Shown here: positions 5,859 to 13,527 of the stretch, piece by piece
How positions within the stretch are numbered: position 1 is the stretch's first letter
Layout of the letters: each line of letters starts with the position of its first letter
Source of the DNA: CBIFWW01 sp966186435
Lineage (GTDB): Bacteria > Pseudomonadota > Gammaproteobacteria > Enterobacterales > Enterobacteriaceae
NCBI GenBank assembly: GCA_966186435.1
Contig: CBIFWW010000058.1
Location: 1-19,427, forward strand
Reading direction: 5' to 3'
DNA length: 19,427 bases
The notes under the pieces: generated by a model
What the model was told of the DNA's origin: nothing
Databases searched by the model: none
Seen by the model: only the letters and a program-made list of their open reading frames with translations
Program-made: the position numbers and the translations under genes

Positions 5859-8800
5859 TTATACCTTTTCCACGTTAACCAGGAACGCCTTGAACTCTGG
5901 CGTTTGTGTATTGGCATCACCGACAAACGGCGTCAGGGTGTTGGCAATAAAGCCTTTCTTCGCCACCCCTTCGTAACCCCAGTGAATCGGAATGCCGATG
6001 GTATCAACTGATTTACCGTCCACGTTCAGGGTGCGGATTCGTTTGGTGACCACCGCCTTGGCTTTAATATAGCCGCGGTTGGAGGAAACCCTCACGGTAT
6101 CGCCGTGGATAATACCGAGCTTGTTCGCCAGCTTTTCGCCAATCTCCACAAACTGCTCTGGCTGGGCGATGGCGTTCAACAGGGCGTGTTTCGTCCAGTA
6201 GTGGAAGTGTTCTGTCAGGCGATAAGTGGTGCCCACATACGGGAATTTATCCGCTTTACCCATGGCTGCCAGGTCATCCTTAAACACCCGGGCGGCGGGG
6301 TTTGATACCACATTCGGGTGCAGCGGGTTGGTGCCCAGCGGGGTTTCAAACGGCTCATAGTGTTCCGGGAACGGCCCTTCTGCCATTTTGTCGATAGCAA
6401 ACAGGCGGCCCATGCCTTCCGGCTGCATGATAAACGGCCCCACGTCGCTGTCTGGCGCGGCGGTGCTGTAGTCCGGGATATCCACCCCGCCCCACTTGGC
6501 CCCATCCCACTTCAGTAACTGGCGTTTCGGGTCCCACGGCTTACCGGACGGATCTGCCGAGGCGCGGTTATACAAAATGCGCCGGTTGAGCGGCCAGGCC
6601 CAGGCCCAGCCCAAGGTGTTACCCAAGCCCGATGGGTCGGCGTTATCGCGCTTCGCCATCTGGTTGCCATCCGGGGTCCAGCTCCCGGCGAAGATCCAAC
6701 AGCCGCTGGCGGTGGTGCCGTCGTCCCGTAAATGGGCGAAGGTTGCCAACTGGTTGCCTTTTTTCGCCAGTACCGTGCCGGTGGCCGGGTCGACAACATC
6801 GGCTAAGGCTTTGCCGTTGTTCTCCATCGCCACTTCTTCTGGCTGCGGGCTTTCCGGGTTGGCATAGTTCCAACTCATGTTAAGCACCTGCTCAGGCAGC
6901 GCGCCGCCTTCAGCGGCATACATCTTACGCAGGCGCAGGAAGATACCCGCCAGGATCTCGCCGTCATTACGGGCATCCCCCGGGGCATCGGCACCTTTCC
7001 AGTGCCACTGCAGCCAGCGGCCGGAGTTAACAATGGAGCCATTTTCTTCGGCAAAGCAGGTGGACGGCAGGCGGAAGACTTCGGTCTGGATCTTCGATGG
7101 ATCAACGTCATTAGATTCGCCGTGGTTTTGCCAGAAGGTCGCAGTTTCGGTGTTCAGCGGATCGATGGTGACCAGGAACTTCAGCTTCGACAGCGCGGCC
7201 ACCACCTTGTTTTTATTCGGGAAGGAGGCCACCGGGTTAAAGCCCTGGCACAGGTAGCCGTTCACCTGGCCGTGGGTCATCATCTCGAAATACTGCAAGA
7301 CGTCATAGCCCTTGTCCCACTTCGGCAGCCAGTCAAAGCCCCAGCTGTTATCTGCCGTGGCTTTATCGCCATAGAAGGACTTCATCATCGAGACAAAGAA
7401 CTTCGGATAGTTGCCCCAGTAGTTTACCTGGCCATCCAGCAGTGGTTTTGGCGTGCTGGCGGCGAGATAGGTCTGGATATCCGGCTGTTTTTCGCTGGGT
7501 AGGTTGAGGTAGCCCGGCAGGCTGGTGGAGAGCAGGCCGAGGTCTGTCAGACCTTGAATATTGGAGTGGCCGCGTAAGGCGTTCACACCCCCACCGGCCA
7601 TCCCCATATTCCCCAGCAGCAGCTGGATCATTGCCATGGTACGGATGTTCTGGGCGCCGACGGAGTGCTGGGTCCAGCCCAGGGCGTACAGGAAGGAGGC
7701 GGTTTTATCGTTGGCGCTGGTTTCCGCAATATATTCACAGACTTTGAGGAAGTCTGCTTTGGGCGTACCACAAATGCGTTCCACTATTTCCGGGGTGTAG
7801 CGGGAAACGTGTTGCTTTAGCAGGTTCCAAACGCAGCGCGGGTGGGCCAGCGTGGTATCCCGTTTGGCATGGCCGTTTTCATCCAGCTCATAGTTCCAGC
7901 TGGTTTTATCGTAACTGCGTTTTTCGGCGTTATAGCCCGAGAACAACCCGTCTTCAAAGTGGTAATCTTCGCGCACAATCAGGCTGGCGTTGGTGTACGC
8001 CTCAGTATACTGGCGGTTAATTTTTTCGTTGGAAATCAAATACAGCAGGACGCCCGACAGGAAAGTGATGTCGGTGCCGGAACGGATCGGCGTATAGAAA
8101 TCGGCCACCGAGGCAGTACGGGTAAAGCGCGGATCGATAACGATAAGCTTAGCCCCGTTATGGATCTTGGCTTCCATCGCCCAGCGGAATCCGACAGGGT
8201 GCGCTTCAGCGGCATTACCGCCCATTACCACCACCAGGTTGGCGTTTTTAATATCCACCCAGTGGTTTGTCATGGCACCGCGACCAAATGTTGGAGCAAG
8301 ACTTGCTACCGTTGGTCCGTGTCAGACACGCGCCTGGTTATCGACGGCTAACATCCCCATCGCCCGGGAGAATTTCTGGGTGAGGAAGCCGGTTTCGTTA
8401 CTGGAGGCCGAGGCGCATAACATCCCAGTGGTCAGCCAGCGGTTGACCGTGACGCCCTGGTCGTTCTGCGGCACAAAGTTGGCATCGCGGTCGGCTTTCA
8501 TCAGTTTGGCGATACGCTCGAAAGCGTCATCCCAACTGATGTCCTGCCATTTATCTGAACCTGGCGCCCGATACTGGGGCTTGGTCAGGCGGCTTTCTGA
8601 GTGAATAAAGTCCACCAGGCCCGCCCCTTTCGGGCACAGGGCACCGCGGTTTACCGGATGGTCTGGGTCGCCTTCGATATGGAAGATGGATTGTTTTGCG
8701 TTTTTCGACCCATCGCCGAGGCTATACATCAATAGCCCACAGCCCACTGAGCAATATGTGCAGGTGTTACGGGTTTCACGGGTGCGCAGTAGCTTGTACT

Positions 8801-8909
8801 GCCGTGTTTCCGCCAATGCTGTACCTGGGGCAAAGCCCAGGGCTGCAGCAGTGGTGCCTGCCATACCGCCAGCGCAGATCTTAAAGAACTGCCTTCTGCT
8901 GACCTGCAT
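5859..8909 (-). CDS. fdoG: Formate dehydrogenase-O catalytic subunit FdoG, selenoprotein
   Basis: Catalytic subunit of the respiratory formate dehydrogenase: oxidises formate to CO2 in the periplasm with bis-MGD molybdenum/tungsten, one [4Fe-4S] cluster and selenocysteine. The frame from 8909 to 5859 encodes 1016 residues if the in-frame TGA at 8322-8324 (codon 196) is read as selenocysteine, exactly the E. coli length. The context NQARV-Sec-HGPTVASLAP is conserved. The N-terminus MQVSRRQFFKICAGG is a twin-arginine signal. The cluster cysteines follow in CTYCSVGCGLLMY and the CPKG motif. It is split into two reading frames only because of the UGA. The ATG has AAGGAG seven bases upstream. It heads the operon fdoG-fdoH-fdoI-fdhE and diverges from fdhD. 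Confidence 0.98.
8282..8324 (-). promoter_or_regulatory. Selenocysteine codon UGA and bacterial SECIS element of fdoG
   Basis: Directly after TGA (8322-8324) the minus strand folds as GACCAA ... TTGGTC around an inner stem with apex GCA-AGTCT-TGC. The apical loop AGUCU resembles GGUCU of fdhF, which binds SelB, and an unpaired T lies just before the apical stem. This is the expected position and form of a gammaproteobacterial SECIS. It shows that the UGA is recoded rather than a mutation. Confidence 0.88.
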
Positions 8910-9017
8910 GGTTAACTCCTTGTTTCGACATAGTCACATTGCTTGCCCCAGTTTTGCCCGGCAAATATCGGGAAAAGGGTGCGCTCTTTTTTTGCGGTCT
9001 GCGCCGCAAGAGTTCAA

Positions 9018-9046
9018 AATAACGCCCTCCATTTAGGAGGGTTATT
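9018..9046. repeat. Palindrome between fdoG and fdhD
   Basis: AATAAC-GC-CCTCC ... GGAGGGTTATT forms a near-perfect inverted repeat with 11-bp arms, one 2-nt bulge and a short loop. It lies in the 190-bp region shared by the divergent fdoG and fdhD promoters. It could be a regulator site or an RNA hairpin in the fdhD leader. Confidence 0.5.
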
Positions 9047-9099
9047 GCTAAAAGAATACCACAATGTAGATGAGGCTGTTCTTTAATGGTTAATGCAAA

Positions 9100-9933
9100 G
9101 TGAAAATCAACGCCCAAAATTGGAACAAAAACGTGAACAAAATCACTGGCACCCGCCAACACACCCTATGGCATAAAGGTAATCCGGCTCAGGCACAGTC
9201 CGACTGGCTGGCGGAAGAAGTCCCTGTGGCGCTGGTTTACAACGGCATTTCCCATGTGGTGATGATGGCTTCCCCGGTGGCGCTGGAGCAATTTGCCCTC
9301 GGTTTTTCTCTCTCAGAAGGCATTATTGGATCGCCTGCTGATATCTATGGGATAGATATTGTCCAAGGATGCAATGGGATGGAAGTCCAGATTGAGCTTT
9401 CCAGCCGCCGCTTTATGGGGTTGAAAGAACGCCGTCGTGCGCTGACGGGCCGCACCGGCTGTGGGATTTGTGGCGTCGAGCAACTTAACGACGTGGTACG
9501 CCCGCTGCCTGAACTGCCTTTCACCCAAACGTTCTCCCTCGAAAATTTGGATGGCGCCCTGGCCCAACTACGGGATTTCCAGCCAATTGGTCAGCTCACC
9601 GGCTGCACCCACGCTGCTGCCTGGTTAGATGGCGCGGGGCATGCGCTGGGGGGACATGAGGATGTTGGCCGCCACGTCGCCCTGGATAAACTGCTTGGTG
9701 AGCGCAGCCAACAAGGCTGGCAGCAGGGCGCGGTGCTGGTTTCTAGCCGGGCCAGCTATGAAATGGTGCAGAAGGCAGCCCAGTGCGGGGTGGAGATCCT
9801 GTTTGCGGTATCCGCCGCCACTACCTTGGCCGTAGACGTGGCCGAACGCTGCAAGTTGACCCTGGTGGGCTTCTGCCGGCCCGGCCGCGCCACCCTTTAT
9901 ACCCATCCACAGCGGCTGAATGCGTTAGGTTAA
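9100..9933 (+). CDS. fdhD: Formate dehydrogenase sulfurtransferase FdhD
   Basis: A 277-residue cytoplasmic protein, the same length as E. coli FdhD. FdhD takes sulfur from IscS and delivers it to the bis-MGD cofactor, which is essential for activity of selenocysteine formate dehydrogenases such as FdoG. The mobile-loop cysteines Cys121 and Cys124 are present in GRTGCGICGVEQ. Other conserved blocks include EEVPVALVYNGISHVVMMAS, GGHEDVGRHVALDKLLG and SSRASYEMVQKA. The start is the GTG at 9100: an in-frame TAA lies three codons upstream, so no longer form is possible. The ribosome site is poor, and a second GTG at 9133 would drop 11 residues. It is divergent from fdoG and shares its control region. 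Confidence 0.96.
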   Translation: MKINAQNWNKNVNKITGTRQHTLWHKGNPAQAQSDWLAEEVPVALVYNGISHVVMMASPVALEQFALGFSLSEGIIGSPADIYGIDIVQGCNGMEVQIELSSRRFMGLKERRRALTGRTGCGICGVEQLNDVVRPLPELPFTQTFSLENLDGALAQLRDFQPIGQLTGCTHAAAWLDGAGHALGGHEDVGRHVALDKLLGERSQQGWQQGAVLVSSRASYEMVQKAAQCGVEILFAVSAATTLAVDVAERCKLTLVGFCRPGRATLYTHPQRLNALG

Positions 9934-9991
9934 AAATGCTGTTAAAAGCCTTAATTACAGGATTATTCGGTTGGGGATAAAAACAGCATTT
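9934..9991 (+). repeat. Inverted repeat enclosing a possible 14-codon reading frame
   Basis: Just after the fdhD stop, AAATGCTGTT (9934-9943) is the exact reverse complement of AACAGCATTT (9982-9991), with 38 bp between. The ATG inside the left arm opens the frame MLLKALITGLFGWG, which stops at 9978-9980 and has a weak AGG upstream. It may simply be the fdhD 3' hairpin; the loop is large and no T-run follows. Confidence 0.35.
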
Positions 9992-10053
9992 AATGATCAA
10001 GTTTTATTCAATAAATTTGAATGCTATCAGCAAACTATTCCACTATTAACAAA

Positions 10054-10069
10054 TGTGATCTGGATCTAC
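10054..10069 (+). promoter_or_regulatory. Possible CRP half-site upstream of the YdgH/BhsA-like gene
   Basis: AAATGTGATCTGGATCTAC matches the left half of the CRP consensus perfectly (TGTGA) and the central bases well, but the right half (TCTAC) is poor. It lies about 60 bp before the start codon. Only tentative. Confidence 0.3.
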
Positions 10070-10129
10070 TATTTATTTCAACAGAGGCATAACGCCTTAT
10101 ACCAATAAATAAACTGAAGGATTACGACC

Positions 10130-10345
10130 ATGAAAGATATCAAAATTTTTGCTGCTGCTATCGCTTTTTCTACCCTGTCCTTCGGTGCTTTTGCCGCTCA
10201 GACCGTGACAGCGACCGATACCACCTTAGATGGTGCTGAAGCACAAATCGCTGCTCAAGCTAAAGCAGATGGTGCTTCATCCTACCAAATTACCGAAGCG
10301 TTTAACGGTAACCAGGTTCATATGACTGCTGAACTGACCAAATAA
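10130..10345 (+). CDS. YdgH/BhsA/McbA-like small exported protein (DUF1471)
   Basis: A 71-residue secreted protein. Residues 1-22 are a clear Sec signal peptide (Lys-rich start, hydrophobic core AAAIAFSTLSFG, cleavage after AFA). The mature ~49 residues contain the C-terminal DUF1471 pattern, with 'AQAKADGASSYQITEAF' followed by a strand and 'MTAEL'. Members of this Enterobacterales family (BhsA, McbA, YahO, YjfY and others) are periplasmic or envelope proteins linked to stress and biofilm; I cannot say which member this is. GAAGGA lies eight bases before the ATG. The gene stands alone, with an intrinsic terminator 25 bp after the stop. Confidence 0.8.
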   Translation: MKDIKIFAAAIAFSTLSFGAFAAQTVTATDTTLDGAEAQIAAQAKADGASSYQITEAFNGNQVHMTAELTK

Positions 10346-10370
10346 GATTTTTGCGAAGTACCGCCGGAAG

Positions 10371-10394
10371 AGCGCCCAGAGGGCGCTTTTTTTT
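10371..10394 (+). terminator. Rho-independent terminator
   Basis: Perfect 7-bp stem AGCGCCC-AGA-GGGCGCT followed by an uninterrupted run of T. It ends the transcript of the small exported protein and shields the toxin-antitoxin pair. Confidence 0.92.
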
Positions 10395-10544
10395 GCATTT
10401 TTTTGCGGAGATCTACGGGCTTTTGGCTGAAACCGGATTTAACATCTGGCTGTTTTTTGTCCGGCAGGATAGGGTGGTGTGGCGGGTGTAGCTCGATAGC
10501 CTGCTGATATTTACCAGGATAAACAGCGTTAAAAGGAGGTTGTT

Positions 10545-10796
10545 ATGGCGCATTGGGAGATGCAAGAAGCGCGGGAAAAGTTAGATGAAGTTGTTGAAAA
10601 AGCTTACGAAGACATTCCCCAAAGGATTTGTGTTGAGGGTAAGGAAGTTGCGGTAGTGGTATCCATTGAACATTACCGGGAGTTGATAGGTGAAGCAGAG
10701 TCTTTTGTAGCTTTTATGCGGCGATCGCCGCTATACGGCTGCGAAGATATTGAATTTGGCCACGATCGTAATTTACCTGTCGATATTTCCCGATGA
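10545..10796 (+). CDS. Phd/YefM-family antitoxin
   Basis: An 83-residue protein with the Phd/YefM N-terminal fold: 'WEMQEAREKLDEVVEKAYED', then the basic/hydrophobic strand 'PQRICVEGKEVAVVVSIEHYREL', the region that dimerises and binds the operator. The variable C-terminal tail (about 55-83) would wrap the toxin. A strong ribosome site (AAAAGGAGG) lies six bases before the ATG. Its stop overlaps the start of the VapC-like toxin by four bases (ATGA, 10793-10796), typical of these operons, and such antitoxins usually repress their own promoter. The region upstream (10395-10544) should hold that promoter but I could not define boxes. Confidence 0.88.
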   Translation: MAHWEMQEAREKLDEVVEKAYEDIPQRICVEGKEVAVVVSIEHYRELIGEAESFVAFMRRSPLYGCEDIEFGHDRNLPVDISR

Positions 10797-11209
10797 ATTA
10801 TCTTCTCGATACCAACGTGGTCTCAGAGCTAAAGCGTCCACGCCCTGAACCACGTGTCATTCAATGGTTTACTGAGCGTTCTGCTCATCAATTATTTATG
10901 AGCGTGTTGACGTTGGGGGAAATTCGCAAAGGGATTCAGCTTGCCCCTGAAGGCCAGCGGCGTAGCACGCTAGTGAAGTGGCTTGAAGAAGATATACCGG
11001 ACTTTGCTGCGGGGCGATTATTGGTTATTGATTCACATACTGCAGACCGCTGGGGAAGGATGACAGCGGCTGTTCGTAGGCCGATGCCAGGGGTAGATGG
11101 TCTTTTGGCGGCCACGGCCTCACAGCACCAACTCACTATTGTGACGCGTAATGTAAAGGATTTTTTGGATTGGGGTTTACCTGTGCTTAACCCCTGGGAA
11201 GCAAGTTAA
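10793..11209 (+). CDS. VapC-like PIN-domain toxin ribonuclease
   Basis: A 138-residue PIN-domain protein. The acidic metal-binding residues of VapC-type nucleases are present: Asp6 in LLDTNVVSELKR, Glu43 in LGEIRKG, Asp102 in VDGLLAATA and Asp123 in TRNVKDF. The motifs match the FitB/VapC branch that is often paired with Phd/YefM antitoxins. All catalytic acids and the full length are kept, so the toxin looks active. Such toxins usually cut tRNA or rRNA; the target here is unknown. It is translated from an ATG overlapping the antitoxin stop. The pair sits in the variable stretch between fdhD and rhaM. Confidence 0.9.
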   Translation: MNYLLDTNVVSELKRPRPEPRVIQWFTERSAHQLFMSVLTLGEIRKGIQLAPEGQRRSTLVKWLEEDIPDFAAGRLLVIDSHTADRWGRMTAAVRRPMPGVDGLLAATASQHQLTIVTRNVKDFLDWGLPVLNPWEAS

Positions 11210-11263
11210 GTCGCTGTTTAAAATCAGTACTGTGGGAGAAAGGAAATCTATGCCCGATTATTC

Positions 11264-11387
11264 AACCCTAAATAATTCCAGTTGCAGGAAGGCGGCGACA
11301 CAGGGAGTCCCCAAGAGCTTACATGAGTAAGTGACTGGGGCGAGCGAGGAAAGCCAACGCCCCTGCAGCTTGAATTATAACGGGTTT
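11264..11387. repeat. ERIC element (enterobacterial repetitive intergenic consensus)
   Basis: A ~124-bp imperfect palindrome. The core reads GTCCCCAAGAGCTTACATGA followed by GTAAGTGACTGGGGCGAGCG, matching the classic ERIC core used in ERIC-PCR with few changes. The ends pair as AACCCTAAATAATTCCAGTTGCAGG against the reverse complement of the right end. Length is near the 127-bp standard. ERIC is a non-autonomous, probably MITE-like, transcribed element. Its right end lies ~14 bp before the start codon of the acetyltransferase gene. Confidence 0.93.
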
Positions 11388-11401
11388 AAGGAGATTCAAA
11401 T

Positions 11402-12004
11402 ATGGTAGTTATACCCATGAGCTATTCAGCAGACACCGTCGCCAGGCGCTTTAAAGTGCTGAAAACGGCGGTGCTAAAAGGCGTGGAATATCAGGTGCTA
11501 TTTGAGGAGCCGCTGCTTTTTGTGGTGGTGATTGAAACTGCCCTGTCGATGATTAACGGTAGGCCACGCCATAAGATCGTTGCCACTCTGGAATTAGTAC
11601 GCCGCGAACATCTGGAAGGGGTACTGGTGAGTGATTTCTGGCAAGAGGTCGACGTGGCGCAAATTGAGGGGGCAGTGGTGGACGGTCAACATCGCGGGAT
11701 CGGCATGGCTACGCTGGTATATGAAACAGTGGTAAACCAAGCTGGGCTTACGTTGCTTAGCGATCACCAACACTATGGCGGTGGTAAGCGCCTCTGGCAG
11801 AGCATTGCCCGCCAGTCCTCTGAGTTAGATGTCTATATTCTGGATAGTGATATGGCAAAGTTCTACCCCTACAATGGTTATCGCTTGTGTTACGACGGGG
11901 TAAGCATCCCCGAGTCGGCCATTTGGAGTAGCCACCCCGATTGCAGCCAACATGGCGTAGTGCTAGTGGCGGAATCCCGTGGTAAGCATCAGGCAAGCGC
12001 CTAA
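11402..12004 (+). CDS. GNAT-like N-acetyltransferase
   Basis: A 200-residue protein whose middle resembles acetyl-CoA-binding motif A of the GNAT fold: 'GAVVDGQHRGIGMATLVYETVV', with QHRGIG at 96-101 as the pyrophosphate loop. It is followed by 'LLSDHQHYGGGKRLWQSIAR', a block I associate with a phage/plasmid-type GNAT subfamily, and by 'MAKFYPYNGY'. The acceptor is unknown. AAGGAG lies eight bases before the ATG, placed just after the right end of an ERIC element, so the mRNA leader may contain ERIC sequence. A second in-frame ATG at 11417 would shorten it by five residues. The TAA stop lies within the A-tract that acts on the other strand as the T-run of the rhamnose operon terminator. Confidence 0.72.
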   Translation: MVVIPMSYSADTVARRFKVLKTAVLKGVEYQVLFEEPLLFVVVIETALSMINGRPRHKIVATLELVRREHLEGVLVSDFWQEVDVAQIEGAVVDGQHRGIGMATLVYETVVNQAGLTLLSDHQHYGGGKRLWQSIARQSSELDVYILDSDMAKFYPYNGYRLCYDGVSIPESAIWSSHPDCSQHGVVLVAESRGKHQASA

Positions 12005-12029
12005 AAAAACCTGGCTCCCACAGGAGCCA
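12003..12029 (-). terminator. Intrinsic terminator of the rhaBAD-fucO-rhaM operon
   Basis: On the minus strand TGGCTCC-TGTG-GGAGCCA (7 bp, loop of four) is followed by GG and seven T. It lies ~20 bp after the rhaM stop and abuts the stop codon of the converging acetyltransferase gene. Confidence 0.88.
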
Positions 12030-12047
12030 CAGCCAGATTTGGGTAAC

Positions 12048-12362
12048 TTACTCCAGATAAAACACCGCTTTTAACTCATCGCTGATGGGGCTGTTATCCG
12101 GGTTGCTTGGCATCACCTCCCGCATATGCTGCCACCAGCGTTGGCATACCTCGGTTTGCGCCACCGCCGCCCAGCGGGCCTCGGACTCAATCTCTACTGT
12201 GGCAAATAACAGATGGCGGCGGGTATCCAAATAAATAGCGTAGTGATGAGCACCGTGCTGTTTAAGTACCGCCTCCAGCTCCGGCCAAATCGGCGAATGG
12301 CGGCGCTGATATTCCTCATGGGCATCGGGGTTTACCTGCATCATAAAGGCTTTGCGAATCAT
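12048..12362 (-). CDS. rhaM: L-rhamnose mutarotase
   Basis: A 104-residue enzyme that interconverts alpha- and beta-L-rhamnose, speeding supply of the anomer used by RhaA. It matches E. coli RhaM (YiiL) in length and nearly all blocks: MIRKAFMMQVNPDAHEEYQR, HYAIYLD, EVCQRWWQHM-type, MPSNPDNSP and the C-terminus VFYLE. Active-site residues Tyr18, His22 and Tyr41 are present. The ATG overlaps the stop of the reductase gene upstream by four bases, so it is the last gene of the rhamnose operon and translationally coupled, unlike E. coli where I recall it as separate from rhaD. Confidence 0.96.
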   Translation of the reverse strand: MIRKAFMMQVNPDAHEEYQRRHSPIWPELEAVLKQHGAHHYAIYLDTRRHLLFATVEIESEARWAAVAQTEVCQRWWQHMREVMPSNPDNSPISDELKAVFYLE

Positions 12363-13507
12363 AGGGCCTCCAGATACAGCGCCCGCACTTCATCACGGCT
12401 GGCGCTGCGGGGGTTACAAGGGGCGCAAGGGTCTGCCATGGCCGGATCTAACCAGCCCTCGATATCTGCGGCGCTAATCCCAAGTTGGCGAAAGCCGGTG
12501 GGGATACCCACCCGGTCAGAGAGCTGGCGGATAGCCTGAATCGCGGCATGGCTGGCCTGTTCTTGATCCATGGCATGGGTATCCACGCCCATCGCCGCAG
12601 CAATACGGGCAAATCGGGCGCTGGCGCAAGGCCGGTTAAAGTTTTCCACCACCGGCAGCAGGATGGCGTTGCATACCCCATGGGGCAGGTTATGGGTGGC
12701 GCCGGGCTGATGGGCTAACGCATGGACCATCCCCAGGCCAGCGCTGTTAAAGGCCATACCTGCCAGGTATTGGCCATAGGCCATCATCTCGCGGGCCTGT
12801 AAATCCTGGCCGTTATCCACCGCCAGCGGCAGCCACTGGCTAATCAGGCGGATGGCTTCCAGGGCATTAGGGTCTGTCAGCGGGTGAGCACCCACGGAAA
12901 TATAGGCTTCAATGGCATGGGTCAGGGCATCCATCCCGGTGGCTGCGGTAATATCCGCAGGGATCCCCAGCATCACGCTGGCGTCATCCACGGCAATATC
13001 GGGGATGATATTACTGTCGATAATCACCTCTTTGACCTGGCGCTGGCTGTCGATGATCACTGCATTGCTGGTCATCTCGGCGGCGGTGCCGGCGGTGGTA
13101 TTGATAGCCACTAGCGGTACGCCGGGGTGCGTCACCTTACCCACCCCGCTATAGGCGGTAGAGGGGCCGGGGTTGGCCGTCAGGATTTTAATCGCCTTGG
13201 CGGTATCAATCGGGCTGCCGCCGCCAAAGGCAATAATGTAATCACACTGGTTTGCTTTGAAGGCGGCAAAGCCTTGCTGCACTAAGGCTTCAGTGGGATT
13301 AGGGAATACCCCATCAAACAGCGCATAAGGTAGGCCGCAGGCCGCCAGGCCGCCAAACAGGCTGTCCAGCAACCCGAGTTTAACCAGCCCATCATCGGTT
13401 ACAATCAGCGCCTTGCCCCAGCCCTTTGGGGCCACCATTTTGACCATATCTTCGATAGCGCCCGCCCCATGCAGGCTAATTTTTGGTAATGCCAGTTGGA
13501 AGCTCAT
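12359..13507 (-). CDS. fucO: Iron-dependent alcohol dehydrogenase, probable lactaldehyde reductase
   Basis: A 382-residue group III (iron-activated) alcohol dehydrogenase. The NAD loop GGGSP is at 95-99; the metal ligands are Asp193, His197 (GMDALTHAIEAY), His262 (MVHALAH) and His276 (LPHGVCN). E. coli FucO has the same set and length. In overall sequence it looks at least as close to YiaY as to FucO, so the symbol rests mainly on its place in the operon. Between rhaD and rhaM it would reduce the L-lactaldehyde made by RhaD to 1,2-propanediol, the fermentative outlet for rhamnose. GGAGGA lies six bases before the ATG, 20 bp after rhaD; it overlaps rhaM by four bases. Confidence 0.88.
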   Translation of the reverse strand: MSFQLALPKISLHGAGAIEDMVKMVAPKGWGKALIVTDDGLVKLGLLDSLFGGLAACGLPYALFDGVFPNPTEALVQQGFAAFKANQCDYIIAFGGGSPIDTAKAIKILTANPGPSTAYSGVGKVTHPGVPLVAINTTAGTAAEMTSNAVIIDSQRQVKEVIIDSNIIPDIAVDDASVMLGIPADITAATGMDALTHAIEAYISVGAHPLTDPNALEAIRLISQWLPLAVDNGQDLQAREMMAYGQYLAGMAFNSAGLGMVHALAHQPGATHNLPHGVCNAILLPVVENFNRPCASARFARIAAAMGVDTHAMDQEQASHAAIQAIRQLSDRVGIPTGFRQLGISAADIEGWLDPAMADPCAPCNPRSASRDEVRALYLEAL

Positions 13508-13527
13508 CCTGTTTCCTCCGGTAAGGG

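Noticed and set aside
5859..8273. fdoG as two separate genes or a frameshifted pseudogene
   Set aside because: The break is a single in-frame UGA at the known selenocysteine position, followed by a SECIS hairpin; total length equals the E. coli protein.
6105..8604. Many long antisense reading frames over fdoG
   Set aside because: They are shadows of a GC-rich coding sequence with strong codon bias; none has a ribosome site or recognisable domain.
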